Below are positions 17,514-24,972 of a stretch of 64,000 nucleotides of DNA, piece after piece. The position numbers and the translations under genes are program-made. This DNA comes from Rhodococcus sp. 14-1411-2a. GTDB lineage: Bacteria; Actinomycetota; Actinomycetes; Mycobacteriales; Mycobacteriaceae. The notes under the pieces are model-generated. The model had not been told where the DNA came from, searched no databases, and worked only from the letters and a program-made list of their open reading frames with translations. The first letter of the stretch is position 1, and each line of letters opens with the position of its first letter. Location: NCBI RefSeq assembly GCF_002259485.1, contig NZ_NPGA01000018.1, positions 186,001 to 250,000 of the forward strand. Reading direction: 5' to 3'.

Positions 17514-18337
17514 CGGTTGAGGTCACCCGTTTCGTAGTATCGAAGTGACTTCATGGCGTCCAGGACGGTCGGGCGCAACGGTGCCGGCACCTCGTATGTC
17601 CCGTCGCAGACCAGCCACCCGTCGGCGATGAATTGGTCCAGTAGGCCGCGGAGCATCAACGCAATGATGTGTTCGTACAGATCTCCGGAGTGGGCCGACC
17701 AGACTTCCGGGAGCTGCGTCCGTGGAATGCTCGTCATCGCGGCGAGAACTATCTGTCCGGCAACGACATCGGGGGCTTGCGACTGGCGCCGCGGGTCCTC
17801 GCTGAGGAAGTACCGGCGGATGACGTGCGAGAGAGCCGTCCGGTGAGCGGACAGCGAGCCGGGAAGTGAGTGGGCGAACTCGTCGGCCCAGGGACCACGT
17901 ATCGCCGTGGTGGATGTCAACTCGATCAATCCGGCCGCCGTTGCCGCATCCCACAATGTCATCAAGTTGCGGATGTCGCGCATGGATCGTGAATTCCGCG
18001 CACGCGCGTCCAGATCCACCCCGACGGCCTCCGCCAGCTCGCTGACCGACCCGGGCCGGGGAACACCCGTGCCGGTGATCGGTCGTGACGGACCGAGCCA
18101 GTCGAGGAGCGAACGAAGCTGCGCTATCGGCTTCGATGCGGACAGCGCTGCGAACTCGTCTTCGGCGGTCGGTGGTGTGAGCTCGATATCGTGGGGCGTC
18201 AGTCCTTCGGCCGGGGACTCGACTGCCGGCTCGATGTCGTCGACGAATTCCGTGTCGGTGGTACGGGATCCCCGGCGACCGAACAGTGGAATCACGCGAG
18301 CGAGGTTGCTGTCTGTTCGGTCGGAGGGCACGAACAC
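17510..18337 (-). CDS. Hypothetical regulatory-like protein, helical
   Basis: About 275 aa. A low-complexity acidic N-terminus (residues 1-75, rich in D, E, P, T) is followed by a helical body with GPSRPITGTGVPRPGSVSEL, AEAVGVDLD, RDIRNLMTLWDAATAAGLIE and a C-terminal MLRGLLDQFIADGWLVCDG. The GTGxPRPxxVxELAxxLG pattern recalls winged-helix-like plasmid or phage-type hypothetical proteins of Actinobacteria. I cannot name the family. Translation probably starts at GTG 18337 or 18331; no clear RBS decides. It is coupled to the DUF6941-like gene downstream. Confidence 0.65.
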   Translation of the reverse strand: MFVPSDRTDSNLARVIPLFGRRGSRTTDTEFVDDIEPAVESPAEGLTPHDIELTPPTAEDEFAALSASKPIAQLRSLLDWLGPSRPITGTGVPRPGSVSELAEAVGVDLDARARNSRSMRDIRNLMTLWDAATAAGLIELTSTTAIRGPWADEFAHSLPGSLSAHRTALSHVIRRYFLSEDPRRQSQAPDVVAGQIVLAAMTSIPRTQLPEVWSAHSGDLYEHIIALMLRGLLDQFIADGWLVCDGTYEVPAPLRPTVLDAMKSLRYYETGDLNR

Positions 18338-18404
18338 AGCATAGGAAAAATGTGGGCCCGACGACGGAACGAGCCGAACCGCAGGTCGTCCTCTGGACAC
18401 GTTT

Positions 18405-18509
18405 ATGCTGGTCGCGATCGACGGCAACGATGAATACGACGAGCTTGATACCGCAGCCCTCGACGTCCTCCGGAAGCTCGGCCTGAGACCTGCACCGGAG
18501 CGGTCATGA
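18405..18509 (+). CDS. Possible 34-aa acidic microprotein
   Basis: ATG at 18405 opens a frame whose product contains AIDGNDEYDELDTAALDVLR and ends at 18509. The composition is protein-like and strongly acidic, but there is no convincing RBS and no recognised homologue. It lies in the 415-nt gap between the divergent hypothetical gene and the riboswitch-led gene. Treat as a candidate only. Confidence 0.2.
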   Translation: MLVAIDGNDEYDELDTAALDVLRKLGLRPAPERS

Positions 18510-18602
18510 CAATCCAGTGCGCGACCTCGGTGCACGGGGTGCGTGCAGTGGCTGCCGCTTTCGGCCGATGGTGCGTGTCGTACCTCTCGGCTATTGTCGG
18601 GA

Positions 18603-18689
18603 GAGGTTCAAGAGTGACAGCCGTAGGTACCTGGCCGGCTGTCCGGCAACCCCGTCTCCATCGACAGGGTGCCCCAGGGGAAGAACCGG
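18603..18689 (+). ncRNA. SAM-IV-like (SAM-I/IV clan) riboswitch aptamer
   Basis: The signature blocks of the clan occur in order. GGTTC (18605-18609) pairs with GAACC (18683-18687) to close P1. GAGTGACAGCC (18612-18622) is followed by GGCTGTCCGGCAACC (18637-18651), where GACAGCC and GGCTGTC form a perfect 7-bp helix and CCGGCAACC is the conserved core strand. GGGTGCCCC (18667-18675) then precedes the return strand of P1. Spacing agrees with actinobacterial SAM-IV RNAs. S-adenosylmethionine is the known ligand of the clan. It is placed in sense orientation upstream of the 142-aa gene at 18753. Confidence 0.82.
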
Positions 18690-18720
18690 CGCGTCCCACA
18701 ATCGCAGGCGCGCAAGTCGA

Positions 18721-18748
18721 TGGAGGGTTGCACCTCCAGGATGAGGTG
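18721..18748 (+). promoter_or_regulatory. Riboswitch expression platform, competing hairpins over the RBS
   Basis: CACCTC (18731-18736) is fully complementary to GAGGTG (18743-18748), the Shine-Dalgarno of the ATG at 18753, with a 6-nt loop. The overlapping segment CCTCCA (18733-18738) can instead pair with TGGAGG (18721-18726). The two hairpins exclude each other, so one hides and the other frees the RBS. This predicts translational control by the aptamer 30 nt upstream. Which state SAM favours is not decided by inspection. Confidence 0.65.
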
Positions 18749-18752
18749 AACA

Positions 18753-19181
18753 ATGTCCGGTAGTGGCGAACTCGAAGCAGCACAGGCGAAGTGGGAACCC
18801 ATTCCGCCCGAACGCCGTCGTGCCTGGTGCCAGACGCTCCTGAGTTACCCGCCGATCTGGTACGGCGTGTTTCCGATGCTCGAGGCCCGGAGGCTGGTAC
18901 TCCAAGGTGGGTACGCCAACGCCGAAGCTTGGATCGAACTCGCGAAACGTGCTGAAGCAGTGGGATTTACGCCTCGGACGTGGCTGATCTTTCGGCAGAG
19001 TCTCGAACCCGCGTACCTGAAGGATCGGTTCCCGTCCCATCCCGAGAACATGCCCAAGCGGCGTGGGAACGGCGGTGTCGAGACGGTGGTGGTCGATCCC
19101 GAGGACTTCTCCGAATGGCCATGGCTGTTCGAGGCGGGTTATCGCGCGGGAGAGGCGACCTTGCAGGCGCTCTCTCGCTGA
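18753..19181 (+). CDS. Unknown protein under a SAM-type riboswitch
   Basis: A 142-aa soluble, Trp/Pro-rich protein: LEAAQAKWEPIPPERRRAWC, LLSYPPIWYGVFPMLEARRL, WIELAKRAEAVGFTPRTWL, and EDFSEWPWLFEAGYRAGEAT at the end. No signal peptide, membrane segment or SAM-binding glycine motif is seen, and it is too short for a methyltransferase. GAGGTG lies 4 nt before the ATG and is buried in the riboswitch expression platform. The link to SAM suggests a role in sulfur or methyl metabolism, or its regulation, which is inference. I do not recognise the family. Confidence 0.8.
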   Translation: MSGSGELEAAQAKWEPIPPERRRAWCQTLLSYPPIWYGVFPMLEARRLVLQGGYANAEAWIELAKRAEAVGFTPRTWLIFRQSLEPAYLKDRFPSHPENMPKRRGNGGVETVVVDPEDFSEWPWLFEAGYRAGEATLQALSR

Positions 19182-19299
19182 AGCCGTCCTTTAGGCCCTC
19201 GACGGGGTCGGCTTGTCAGTGGAACCGCGGAGATCGCTGCTGCGTCTGACAGTCAGGAGCGGCTAAGACTGTCGGCCGATTCCGGGAGGGTGGACACGC

Positions 19300-19665
19300 G
19301 TGGAGCTTCCTCTCGTACGGCACACGATTGTGTCTTTGGAGTTCGGGTTCTCCCTCGCGTTGCATACAGATCGTAATTGCGAAATTCGCATCGAGTCGAA
19401 TTTTCGAGTCACTGAGCCCGGGGTTAAGAGGTTTCGCGGTGTGCCGCACACGCTGCTACCCGAAGACAGCACTGTCCAGCGTCTTATCGGCAGACTGGTC
19501 GCGTACGCGTATGCATCCGATGATGGCGGCTTGCTAATGGAGTTCGCCGACCGTGCAAGCCTGGTAGTTCCCTCAAACCCTGATTTCGAAGGGTGGACCG
19601 TTGCAGCGCCCGAGGGCTTCAAAGCAGTCAGTGTGGCGGGCGGCGGGCTCACGGTGTGGGACTGA
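19300..19665 (+). CDS. Hypothetical protein (DUF6188-like)
   Basis: A 121-aa protein: LVRHTIVSLEFGFSLALHTD, NCEIRIESNFRVTEPG, SDDGGLLMEFADRASLVVPS and FEGWTVAAPEGFKAVSVAGG then GLTVWD. The pattern of an ordered beta protein ending in a GGGLAVWD-like tail is that of actinobacterial DUF6188 proteins, as I recall them; their function is unknown. GTG at 19300 is the probable start. It stands alone, 118 nt after the riboswitch-controlled gene and upstream of an unrelated membrane protein. Confidence 0.75.
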   Translation: MELPLVRHTIVSLEFGFSLALHTDRNCEIRIESNFRVTEPGVKRFRGVPHTLLPEDSTVQRLIGRLVAYAYASDDGGLLMEFADRASLVVPSNPDFEGWTVAAPEGFKAVSVAGGGLTVWD

Positions 19666-19838
19666 AACAACTATCTGGCGACTGCTACCGGACCAGAGAA
19701 CAGCCCGAGACTACGGAACCGGCGCGACCCCTGCTGCGTCTGATGCTGTGGGGCCGCGTCTGCAACGCCATTGGTGATGGTGCTGTGCAGTTGCCGGCAA
19801 GGGGTCGGCAATCGGCAAACTGGCGACAGGGGCGTGGG

Positions 19839-20630
19839 ATGCGATTTTCTGATGTGCGGGCCAGTGAAGTGCGGCGCTGGGTGGCATCGCCGGGGTCGAT
19901 GATCGCTCGAAGCGTGATCTTCGGGGTTGCGGCGCTGATTGCTCTGTACTTGTGCGTGGTGAGTGTCGTGGAGGGAATGATCGCCTCTGCTCTGTCGACT
20001 CTCGGATTTGGTGTGTTTTGCTTCAGCGCAGCGGCTTTCGCGTGGACCAACGTGTCGTCGATCACGACAGGCTCTGACGTCCGTCGATGGGTGCAGGGCT
20101 CGACTGTGCGCTACAACCCCCTGGGCTTGAGTTTGCTCGTCGTGATACTCAGCTCTCTGTCGATCTGCGTGATCGCGATGGGTTTCACCTCGGGTGGGGT
20201 GGGATGGGTGCTTGCGGCGATGGGATTGTCCATGGCCTCGCTCCTTATTCCAATCCTGTTGCGCAGTATTCGCAACGGCTACCTCGAGCTCTCGGACGAC
20301 GGTATTCGCCACCGCGGCTGGGCATTCGACATCCAGGTACCGTGGGTGGACGTAAGAGACACCGCTGTGGTCGTGGAGTCGTACCCGTTGGTTCTGGTGA
20401 GGGTCGACGAAATGGCGAAGATGAACCGGTGCTTCACAACCTTGCTCTGGAGAATCGAAATTATGCCGAAAGGTAAGTACATCGAACTCGACTGCAGACG
20501 CTTCGATGTCCACCCGGTGGCGCTGGAACAGTGGATTCGCTTCTACATCGACAACCCGAAGGTTCGAGTCGAACTCGGAACCGATGCAGCAGCAGAGAGA
20601 CTGACGGGCGTGGGTGAACAGCGCGCATGA
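19839..20630 (+). CDS. Membrane protein with PH-like C-terminal domain, unknown function
   Basis: A 263-aa protein. Four hydrophobic segments are evident: IARSVIFGVAALIALYLCVV, a second around ALSTLGFGVFCFSAAAF, a third LSLLVVILSSLSICVIAM and a fourth VGWVLAAMGLSMASLLIPIL. The cytosolic remainder starts RNGYLELSDDGIRHRGWAFD and reads IQVPWVDVRDT, a pattern seen in bacterial PH-domain membrane proteins. No enzyme motif is found. The ATG at 19839 places TM1 about 25 residues in; a weak purine stretch precedes it. Confidence 0.75.
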   Translation: MRFSDVRASEVRRWVASPGSMIARSVIFGVAALIALYLCVVSVVEGMIASALSTLGFGVFCFSAAAFAWTNVSSITTGSDVRRWVQGSTVRYNPLGLSLLVVILSSLSICVIAMGFTSGGVGWVLAAMGLSMASLLIPILLRSIRNGYLELSDDGIRHRGWAFDIQVPWVDVRDTAVVVESYPLVLVRVDEMAKMNRCFTTLLWRIEIMPKGKYIELDCRRFDVHPVALEQWIRFYIDNPKVRVELGTDAAAERLTGVGEQRA

Positions 20631-20661
20631 CCGAACTATCCGGGGCCACAAGCGAGTTCCG

Positions 20662-20731
20662 GTACGCAAGACCCTGAAATCGTTGCGTACGAGACGATCG
20701 GAACCCTTTACCGAGAACCGATTCGGGTTCC
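20662..20731. terminator. Two inverted repeats between convergent genes
   Basis: GTACGCAA (20662-20669) and TTGCGTAC (20683-20690) form a perfect 8-bp stem. GGAACCC (20700-20706) and GGGTTCC (20725-20731) form a 7-bp stem. Both lie between the plus-strand membrane protein gene and the minus-strand XRE gene, where transcription from both sides should end. Loops are long and no U-tract follows, so terminator function is only probable. Confidence 0.35.
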
Positions 20732-20794
20732 ATGGCTGGCTCTACGGCCACGCGGGGTTGCAGTCCGCCTGGCCGGTCGGGCATTGAGGCTTGG

Positions 20795-21055
20795 TCAACG
20801 CGAATCCAGAGGTGGCACAGGCGTTCCGGATCGAGTCCGCAAAGTAAGGTCACAGCCCAGCGCATTCGCGATGGCGATCGCACCATCGAGTTGGATCGAG
20901 TCTTTGCCGCCTTCGAGAGCTTGGATCGTCGACCGACCCACGTCGGCGAGCAATGCCAACTCTGCTTGAGTGAGGCGTAACTGAAGCCGACGTGCGACGA
21001 AGGCGGCCGCCACCTCACTCGGATATCTCCGACTTCGTCGTCGCGGATGGGCCAT
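20795..21055 (-). CDS. XRE-family HTH regulator (HipB-like)
   Basis: An 86-aa DNA-binding protein, almost entirely one Cro/C1-type HTH: VARRLQLRLTQAELALLADV then GRSTIQALEGGKDSIQLDGA, and a short tail GCDLTLRTRSGTP like that of HipB. AAGGAG sits upstream of the ATG at 21055. No HipA-like kinase follows it, so if it derives from a toxin-antitoxin pair it is an orphan. Two TATGC-N12-GCATA sites lie directly upstream, one overlapping its RBS region, and suggest autoregulation. Confidence 0.85.
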   Translation of the reverse strand: MAHPRRRSRRYPSEVAAAFVARRLQLRLTQAELALLADVGRSTIQALEGGKDSIQLDGAIAIANALGCDLTLRTRSGTPVPPLDSR

Positions 21056-21065
21056 ATTCGCTCCT

Positions 21066-21148
21066 TATGCTTGCGACTACATGCATAGGCGACAATACGC
21101 CCCTCTTTTATAGGACTGAGCCCTGTTATGCCTGTGAACGAAGGCATA
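21066..21148 (-). promoter_or_regulatory. Two TATGC-N12-GCATA operator-like sites upstream of xre
   Basis: Site 1 is TATGC at 21066-21070 and GCATA at 21083-21087. Site 2 is TATGC at 21127-21131 and GCATA at 21144-21148; there the arms extend to GTTATGCCT and AGGCATAAC. Both have exactly 12 bp between the core half-sites and their centres are 61 bp apart, close to six helical turns. The form resembles HipB operators, which also use spaced inverted half-sites. The XRE protein encoded immediately downstream is the obvious candidate ligand. Confidence 0.55.
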
Positions 21149-21263
21149 ACGGCATATCCGAATGTCGAATCGCCCGTGTCGGTGGTCAGTTCATTGCGAT
21201 ACTGAATCGACATTGCCTGTACCGGGGACGGGTCCATGCAGTCTCGACCAGCTCGGAGTTGGC

Positions 21264-21833
21264 ATGTCCACGAGAACCTTCATTGCAATCACCGCAGTGG
21301 CGCTGGTCTGCGTCGGCTGCTCGAGCAGCCCCAACGAGACACTGAGCGAAGCTGTTCCTGTGACGAGCAGTTCGAGCGTTACGGTGTCGGCGTCGCCCAC
21401 CTCCAACGTGGACGTGACGGCGGCACCTGAGCCGCCGCCTGTTCCTCAGCCCCAACCCATCACCTACGAGTGCGGTGACTTGGATCTGTATCAGTCAGGC
21501 ACCGCCCTGTACTCGGACGGCACGACAGGGTACGAAGCCGAGTGCGATACATATGTCCCGCCGGCACCGCCTGAACTGAGATATTGCGATTACGGCGGCA
21601 CCGCGGTCTTCACCGATGGGTCGTACGTGGTGAACGACCCGAGATGCGTGGCGACAGCGCCGGTACCCGATGCAGGGTATCCGTACAACGAATCCGAGGA
21701 TCGAAACGGCGATGGCGTCGTGAATGGCTACGAGCGGTGCGGAGTGTTGTGCGGAGAAGAACCGACCAGCGGGGATATCCAAACTCAGTACGGCTGCGAG
21801 CAGGGCTACATCACTGGTCCACAGTGCGAATAG
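21264..21833 (+). CDS. Secreted lipoprotein, unknown function
   Basis: A 189-aa exported protein. The signal peptide STRTFIAITAVALVCVGC ends in a lipobox with Cys at residue 19. A Ser/Thr/Pro-rich linker follows, with PEPPPVPQPQPITYECGDLD. The mature part is rich in Tyr, Asp and paired Cys (residues near YECGDLDLY, YEAECDTYV, LRYCDYGG, NDPRCVA, YERCGVLCGEE and YGCEQGY), which suggests disulfide bonds outside the membrane. The NGDGVVNGYE stretch is EF-hand-like. GGAG lies 6 nt upstream of the ATG. No neighbour indicates its job. Confidence 0.8.
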   Translation: MSTRTFIAITAVALVCVGCSSSPNETLSEAVPVTSSSSVTVSASPTSNVDVTAAPEPPPVPQPQPITYECGDLDLYQSGTALYSDGTTGYEAECDTYVPPAPPELRYCDYGGTAVFTDGSYVVNDPRCVATAPVPDAGYPYNESEDRNGDGVVNGYERCGVLCGEEPTSGDIQTQYGCEQGYITGPQCE

Positions 21834-21923
21834 ATCGACCCGTGTTCGGCATTCGCCGTATTGCCGGTGACCCGTGAGGCATAGTGACCACCACTGTCCG
21901 TTGGCGTCGAAAGTGGAACCTCC

Positions 21924-23669
21924 GTGGGGAATGCAGTCAAGACCGGACGCGACGAGTGGGTCGTCGTCGATGTCGAGACCTCGGGTCTGAAGGCATCCCG
22001 TGATCGGGTGCTCAGCGTGGCCGCTATGACGGTCGACGAGGACGGACGCGTCGGACGCGAACTGTCGACACTGGTCAACCCCGGCTGCGATCCCGGCCCG
22101 GTGCACATCCACAAACTGACGCCCGAACGGCTTGCCGGTGCACCGACGTTCGACATGATCGCCCCGCAGCTCATGGATCTGCTCGACGGTCGAACCTTGG
22201 TCGCGCACGACGCAAGTTTCGACCACGGCTTCCTGAAGCTCGAATCGATGCGTGCGGGCATCGACATGCCGACGAAGCAACGGTTGTGCACCGTGGCATT
22301 GTCGAGGCGACTACAACTCGACACTCCCAACCACAAGCTATCCACCTTGGCCGCGCACTGGAAAGTGCTGCAGTCCAATGCGCACGACGCCTACGACGAT
22401 GCCCGCGTGCTGGCGCAGGTTTTCACTCACAGTGCTCGGCTGGCCAGGTCGCTCGAACTTCCCCTTCCCGTCGTCACGTGCACCGAGCGCCTGACGCTGT
22501 ATCCGGACACCGTGCCTCGAACGCATTGCACGTGGGAGAACCCCGGTCCTCTTGCTGGGGACGGCGGTCTGATTCAAGGCATGCGAGTCGTGATCAGCGG
22601 CGACACGCGCATTCCGCGGTTGCGTCTGGCCGCTCAGGTCACCGAAGCTGGCTTGGACGTGATGAACTCCGTCAGCCGATTCACCAGTGTGGTGGTGTGC
22701 TCGGATCCCACGACCGAAAGCAGAAAGGTCGAGCGAGCTCGGGCTCATGGACTTCGGATAATCTCGGAGTCCGAACTGCTCGACCTGCTACGGGATGTGC
22801 AACCAGGAACGCCCAAAGTCACTCGGCCGCAGGTCCAGCCGAAGCCACCCGTGCAGCAGCCCGATCCAGTCGCCAAGCCCTGGCAGACGAGAAGGGTCTT
22901 GGTCATGGGTGGTTCGCATGCCGATTCTGTGCTGATGCGTTCCCGCCTGATTCAACTCGGTGCGACACCGGCTGTGAATCTCAGCGCTGGCGTGACCGAC
23001 ATCCTGGTTCTGGACGGCGGCGATGGAGATCCCCGGATGCCGAAAGTGAAAGAACGGGATCTCACGTTGCTGACACCGGCGGCGATTGACCGTGAGCTCA
23101 AAATCGAGGTGCCTGCTCCGCTTCCGGCGCGGCGGTCCCGAATCGCCCCGCTGGTGCCACGTGGTGGTGTTGTCGATCTGGATCCAAGCTTCACCATGCT
23201 GACTTTGAACAGTTCGTGGCGGGCCGACGAGTCCGATCAGGTCGGTGTCGACGTCGTCGCCTTCCTGGTCAACGACGACGAGTTGGTCTCCAGTGACGAG
23301 GATTTCGTGTTCTACAACGCTCCGGCCACCTCGGACGGTGCCGTCTCGATGTCGATCGACGGTGACAGTGAGCAGGGTGTCCGGATCGATCTGGCACTCG
23401 TTCCCGAGGAATGCGCGCGCATCGTCATCGCCGCAGCCATAGACGGCGACAAGACGTTCGGTGATGTCGGCGCGGTCTCGGTATCGCTCGATGGGCTCGA
23501 TTCGACGGTCGCCACAGCCGTGCTCGACGCAGCCACGACCGAACAGTCGATGCTGTTGGCCGAGATCTACCGGCGAGGGAGTGGATGGCGCTTTCGACCC
23601 ATCGGCCAAGGTTATGACGACGGATTGGCTGAACTGGCCGTCAGATACGGCGTCGAAGTCGACGAGTAG
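21924..23669 (+). CDS. DEDDh exonuclease-BRCT-TerD fusion protein
   Basis: A 581-aa multidomain protein. Residues about 11-175 form a DnaQ-like 3'-5' exonuclease with VVVDVETSG (Asp16, Glu18), LVAHDASFDHGFL and HDAYDDARV, the DEDDh set. Residues about 213-295 are a BRCT domain beginning GMRVVISGDTRI. A second BRCT-like unit starts RRVLVMGGSHAD near 320. Residues 416-581 are a TerD domain with LNSSWRADESDQVGVDVVAF, DFVFYNAP and the C-terminal AEIYRRGSGWRFRPIGQGYD. TerD proteins bind Ca2+ and occur in stress and phage-defence contexts. The GTG start is tentative. Joining a nuclease and BRCT to TerD suggests a DNA-linked stress function; inference only. Confidence 0.9.
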   Translation: MGNAVKTGRDEWVVVDVETSGLKASRDRVLSVAAMTVDEDGRVGRELSTLVNPGCDPGPVHIHKLTPERLAGAPTFDMIAPQLMDLLDGRTLVAHDASFDHGFLKLESMRAGIDMPTKQRLCTVALSRRLQLDTPNHKLSTLAAHWKVLQSNAHDAYDDARVLAQVFTHSARLARSLELPLPVVTCTERLTLYPDTVPRTHCTWENPGPLAGDGGLIQGMRVVISGDTRIPRLRLAAQVTEAGLDVMNSVSRFTSVVVCSDPTTESRKVERARAHGLRIISESELLDLLRDVQPGTPKVTRPQVQPKPPVQQPDPVAKPWQTRRVLVMGGSHADSVLMRSRLIQLGATPAVNLSAGVTDILVLDGGDGDPRMPKVKERDLTLLTPAAIDRELKIEVPAPLPARRSRIAPLVPRGGVVDLDPSFTMLTLNSSWRADESDQVGVDVVAFLVNDDELVSSDEDFVFYNAPATSDGAVSMSIDGDSEQGVRIDLALVPEECARIVIAAAIDGDKTFGDVGAVSVSLDGLDSTVATAVLDAATTEQSMLLAEIYRRGSGWRFRPIGQGYDDGLAELAVRYGVEVDE

Positions 23670-23864
23670 CCAATAACAGGATCCTGTCAAGCATGTCGCA
23701 GCGTGCCCGAGACGGCGCAACGCGGCGTCAGCTCGAACGCGTTGCCGAAAGGACACTGACCTCGTTGGGTCCGGTGCAGTCGACCGCAGGCTGATATGCC
23801 AACCGTCTCCCGATCGTTCCTATTCAGGCGAGATGTGCAGAATGCGATCAACGGGACAGGGCGG

Positions 23865-24449
23865 TTACGAACGCAGGGCCGGTGGCATCCAACTGGGCCA
23901 TTCGGCCTGTCCTACGAGGTGACCGCGATCGAACCGAGCAATCGTGCGGAATGGGCGTCGCGCTGATGAATTGTCGTACACCTGAGCGCGATCCACCATC
24001 TCGACCGCAGAGCGAAGGAGAGGCCACAACCGGTCGTACCGTTCGCGAATTTTCGCCTCCGGGACCGAATGACCGCCTTGATCGACACGGTTCTGTACTC
24101 GGGCCACAGCCGTTTCGACGGGAATTGCGATGACGTGCAGCGTCACCAAATAGCCTGCACTGACGGCAGACTGGACCAGTTCGACCTTGGACTCGTGCGA
24201 GAAAACGGTCTCGGTGACGAACGACGATCGTGCCGAGAGGAATTTCGCACGCAGCTCGGCAGCAACTTTCGACGCATCGTAAGCGTGCGCAGCCTCGTCG
24301 CCGGGCCATCGATCGTGTGCGATTTCGTCGGCATTGATGAACGGAAGATGCGTGACGGGTGACAGTACGCGCGCGTTGAAGGTGCTCTTGCCGGCACCAT
24401 TGGGCCCAGCGAGAAGATGAAGTACCGGGTCCGAGATCGGTGTTGTCAC
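23865..24449 (-). CDS. Zeta-toxin-family P-loop kinase
   Basis: A 194-aa P-loop protein. HLLAGPNGAGKSTFNARVL contains the Walker A motif at residues 15-23. FINADEIAHDRWPG carries the Asp expected to deprotonate the substrate, and SSFVTETVFSHESKVELV the Glu/Ser pocket of zeta toxins. Known zeta toxins phosphorylate UDP-N-acetylglucosamine and block wall synthesis. Chromosomal members of this short form are often annotated as zeta-like without proof. GTG at 24449 starts 25 nt after the end of the antitoxin-like gene, so the pair forms a minus-strand operon. Confidence 0.85.
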   Translation of the reverse strand: MTTPISDPVLHLLAGPNGAGKSTFNARVLSPVTHLPFINADEIAHDRWPGDEAAHAYDASKVAAELRAKFLSARSSFVTETVFSHESKVELVQSAVSAGYLVTLHVIAIPVETAVARVQNRVDQGGHSVPEAKIRERYDRLWPLLRSAVEMVDRAQVYDNSSARRPFRTIARFDRGHLVGQAEWPSWMPPALRS

Positions 24450-24473
24450 GATGGGCTGTCTCGGGAGCGTGCT

Positions 24474-24827
24474 CTATCGATGGTTGCTCCACTCGACGTT
24501 GCCGTGCTCGTCGGACTCGACGTACGAGCGACCTTCTGCAGTGAATTCACTCTCGAAGTCGAGCGACTCCGTCGCCGATTCGATCTGTTCTGTCCACTCC
24601 GCGCGAACGACGGCCTGCCTGTGCGGCGTCAGGTCGTCATAGCGCGCCTTACCTGCGAGAACGTCGGCAATGTCGCGTGCGGAGACTGTATGTGAAAGCT
24701 CCATCTCTCGGCCGATCAGCGCCCAGTGGGCAATCTGTTGGGCGGCACTTCGGCTTGCAGCAGATCCGGCCGCTTTTGCCGCATCGTAGAGGTCGTCGTC
24801 GATACGTAGAGACGAGGTGGTGCCCAT
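24474..24827 (-). CDS. ParD-like antitoxin partner of the zeta-type toxin
   Basis: A 117-aa protein. The N-terminus SSLRIDDDLYDAAKAAGSAA then SRSAAQQIAHWALIGREME is a ribbon-helix-helix segment of the ParD_like type. The acidic C-terminal half EQIESATESLDFESEFTAEG is suited to covering a toxin surface. It precedes the kinase gene in the same operon, the usual antitoxin-first order. Classical zeta toxins pair with helical epsilon antitoxins; the DNA-binding domain here implies autoregulation by the antitoxin itself. Confidence 0.8.
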   Translation of the reverse strand: MGTTSSLRIDDDLYDAAKAAGSAASRSAAQQIAHWALIGREMELSHTVSARDIADVLAGKARYDDLTPHRQAVVRAEWTEQIESATESLDFESEFTAEGRSYVESDEHGNVEWSNHR

Positions 24828-24972
24828 GATGATTTCCTATCGCCGCAGCAGTACCGCCAGTGTAGCAATCTGCCACAACGCTCTGCTGGGTCTCGCAAGC
24901 AACGAGGTCCGACGAGTCCCCGTCACGCGCCGTCCAGCGCACCGAGCAGCCCGGTGAAGGTAGCTCCACCCG

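Noticed and set aside
20795..21055. HipBA toxin-antitoxin module
   Set aside because: The HipB-like gene is present, but the sequence after its stop does not encode a HipA kinase on either strand.
23694..23795. 33-codon frame between the TerD fusion and the zeta-type toxin gene
   Set aside because: Too short, without RBS, and the interval is expected to hold convergent terminators; only a 12-bp palindrome at 23676-23687 stands out.
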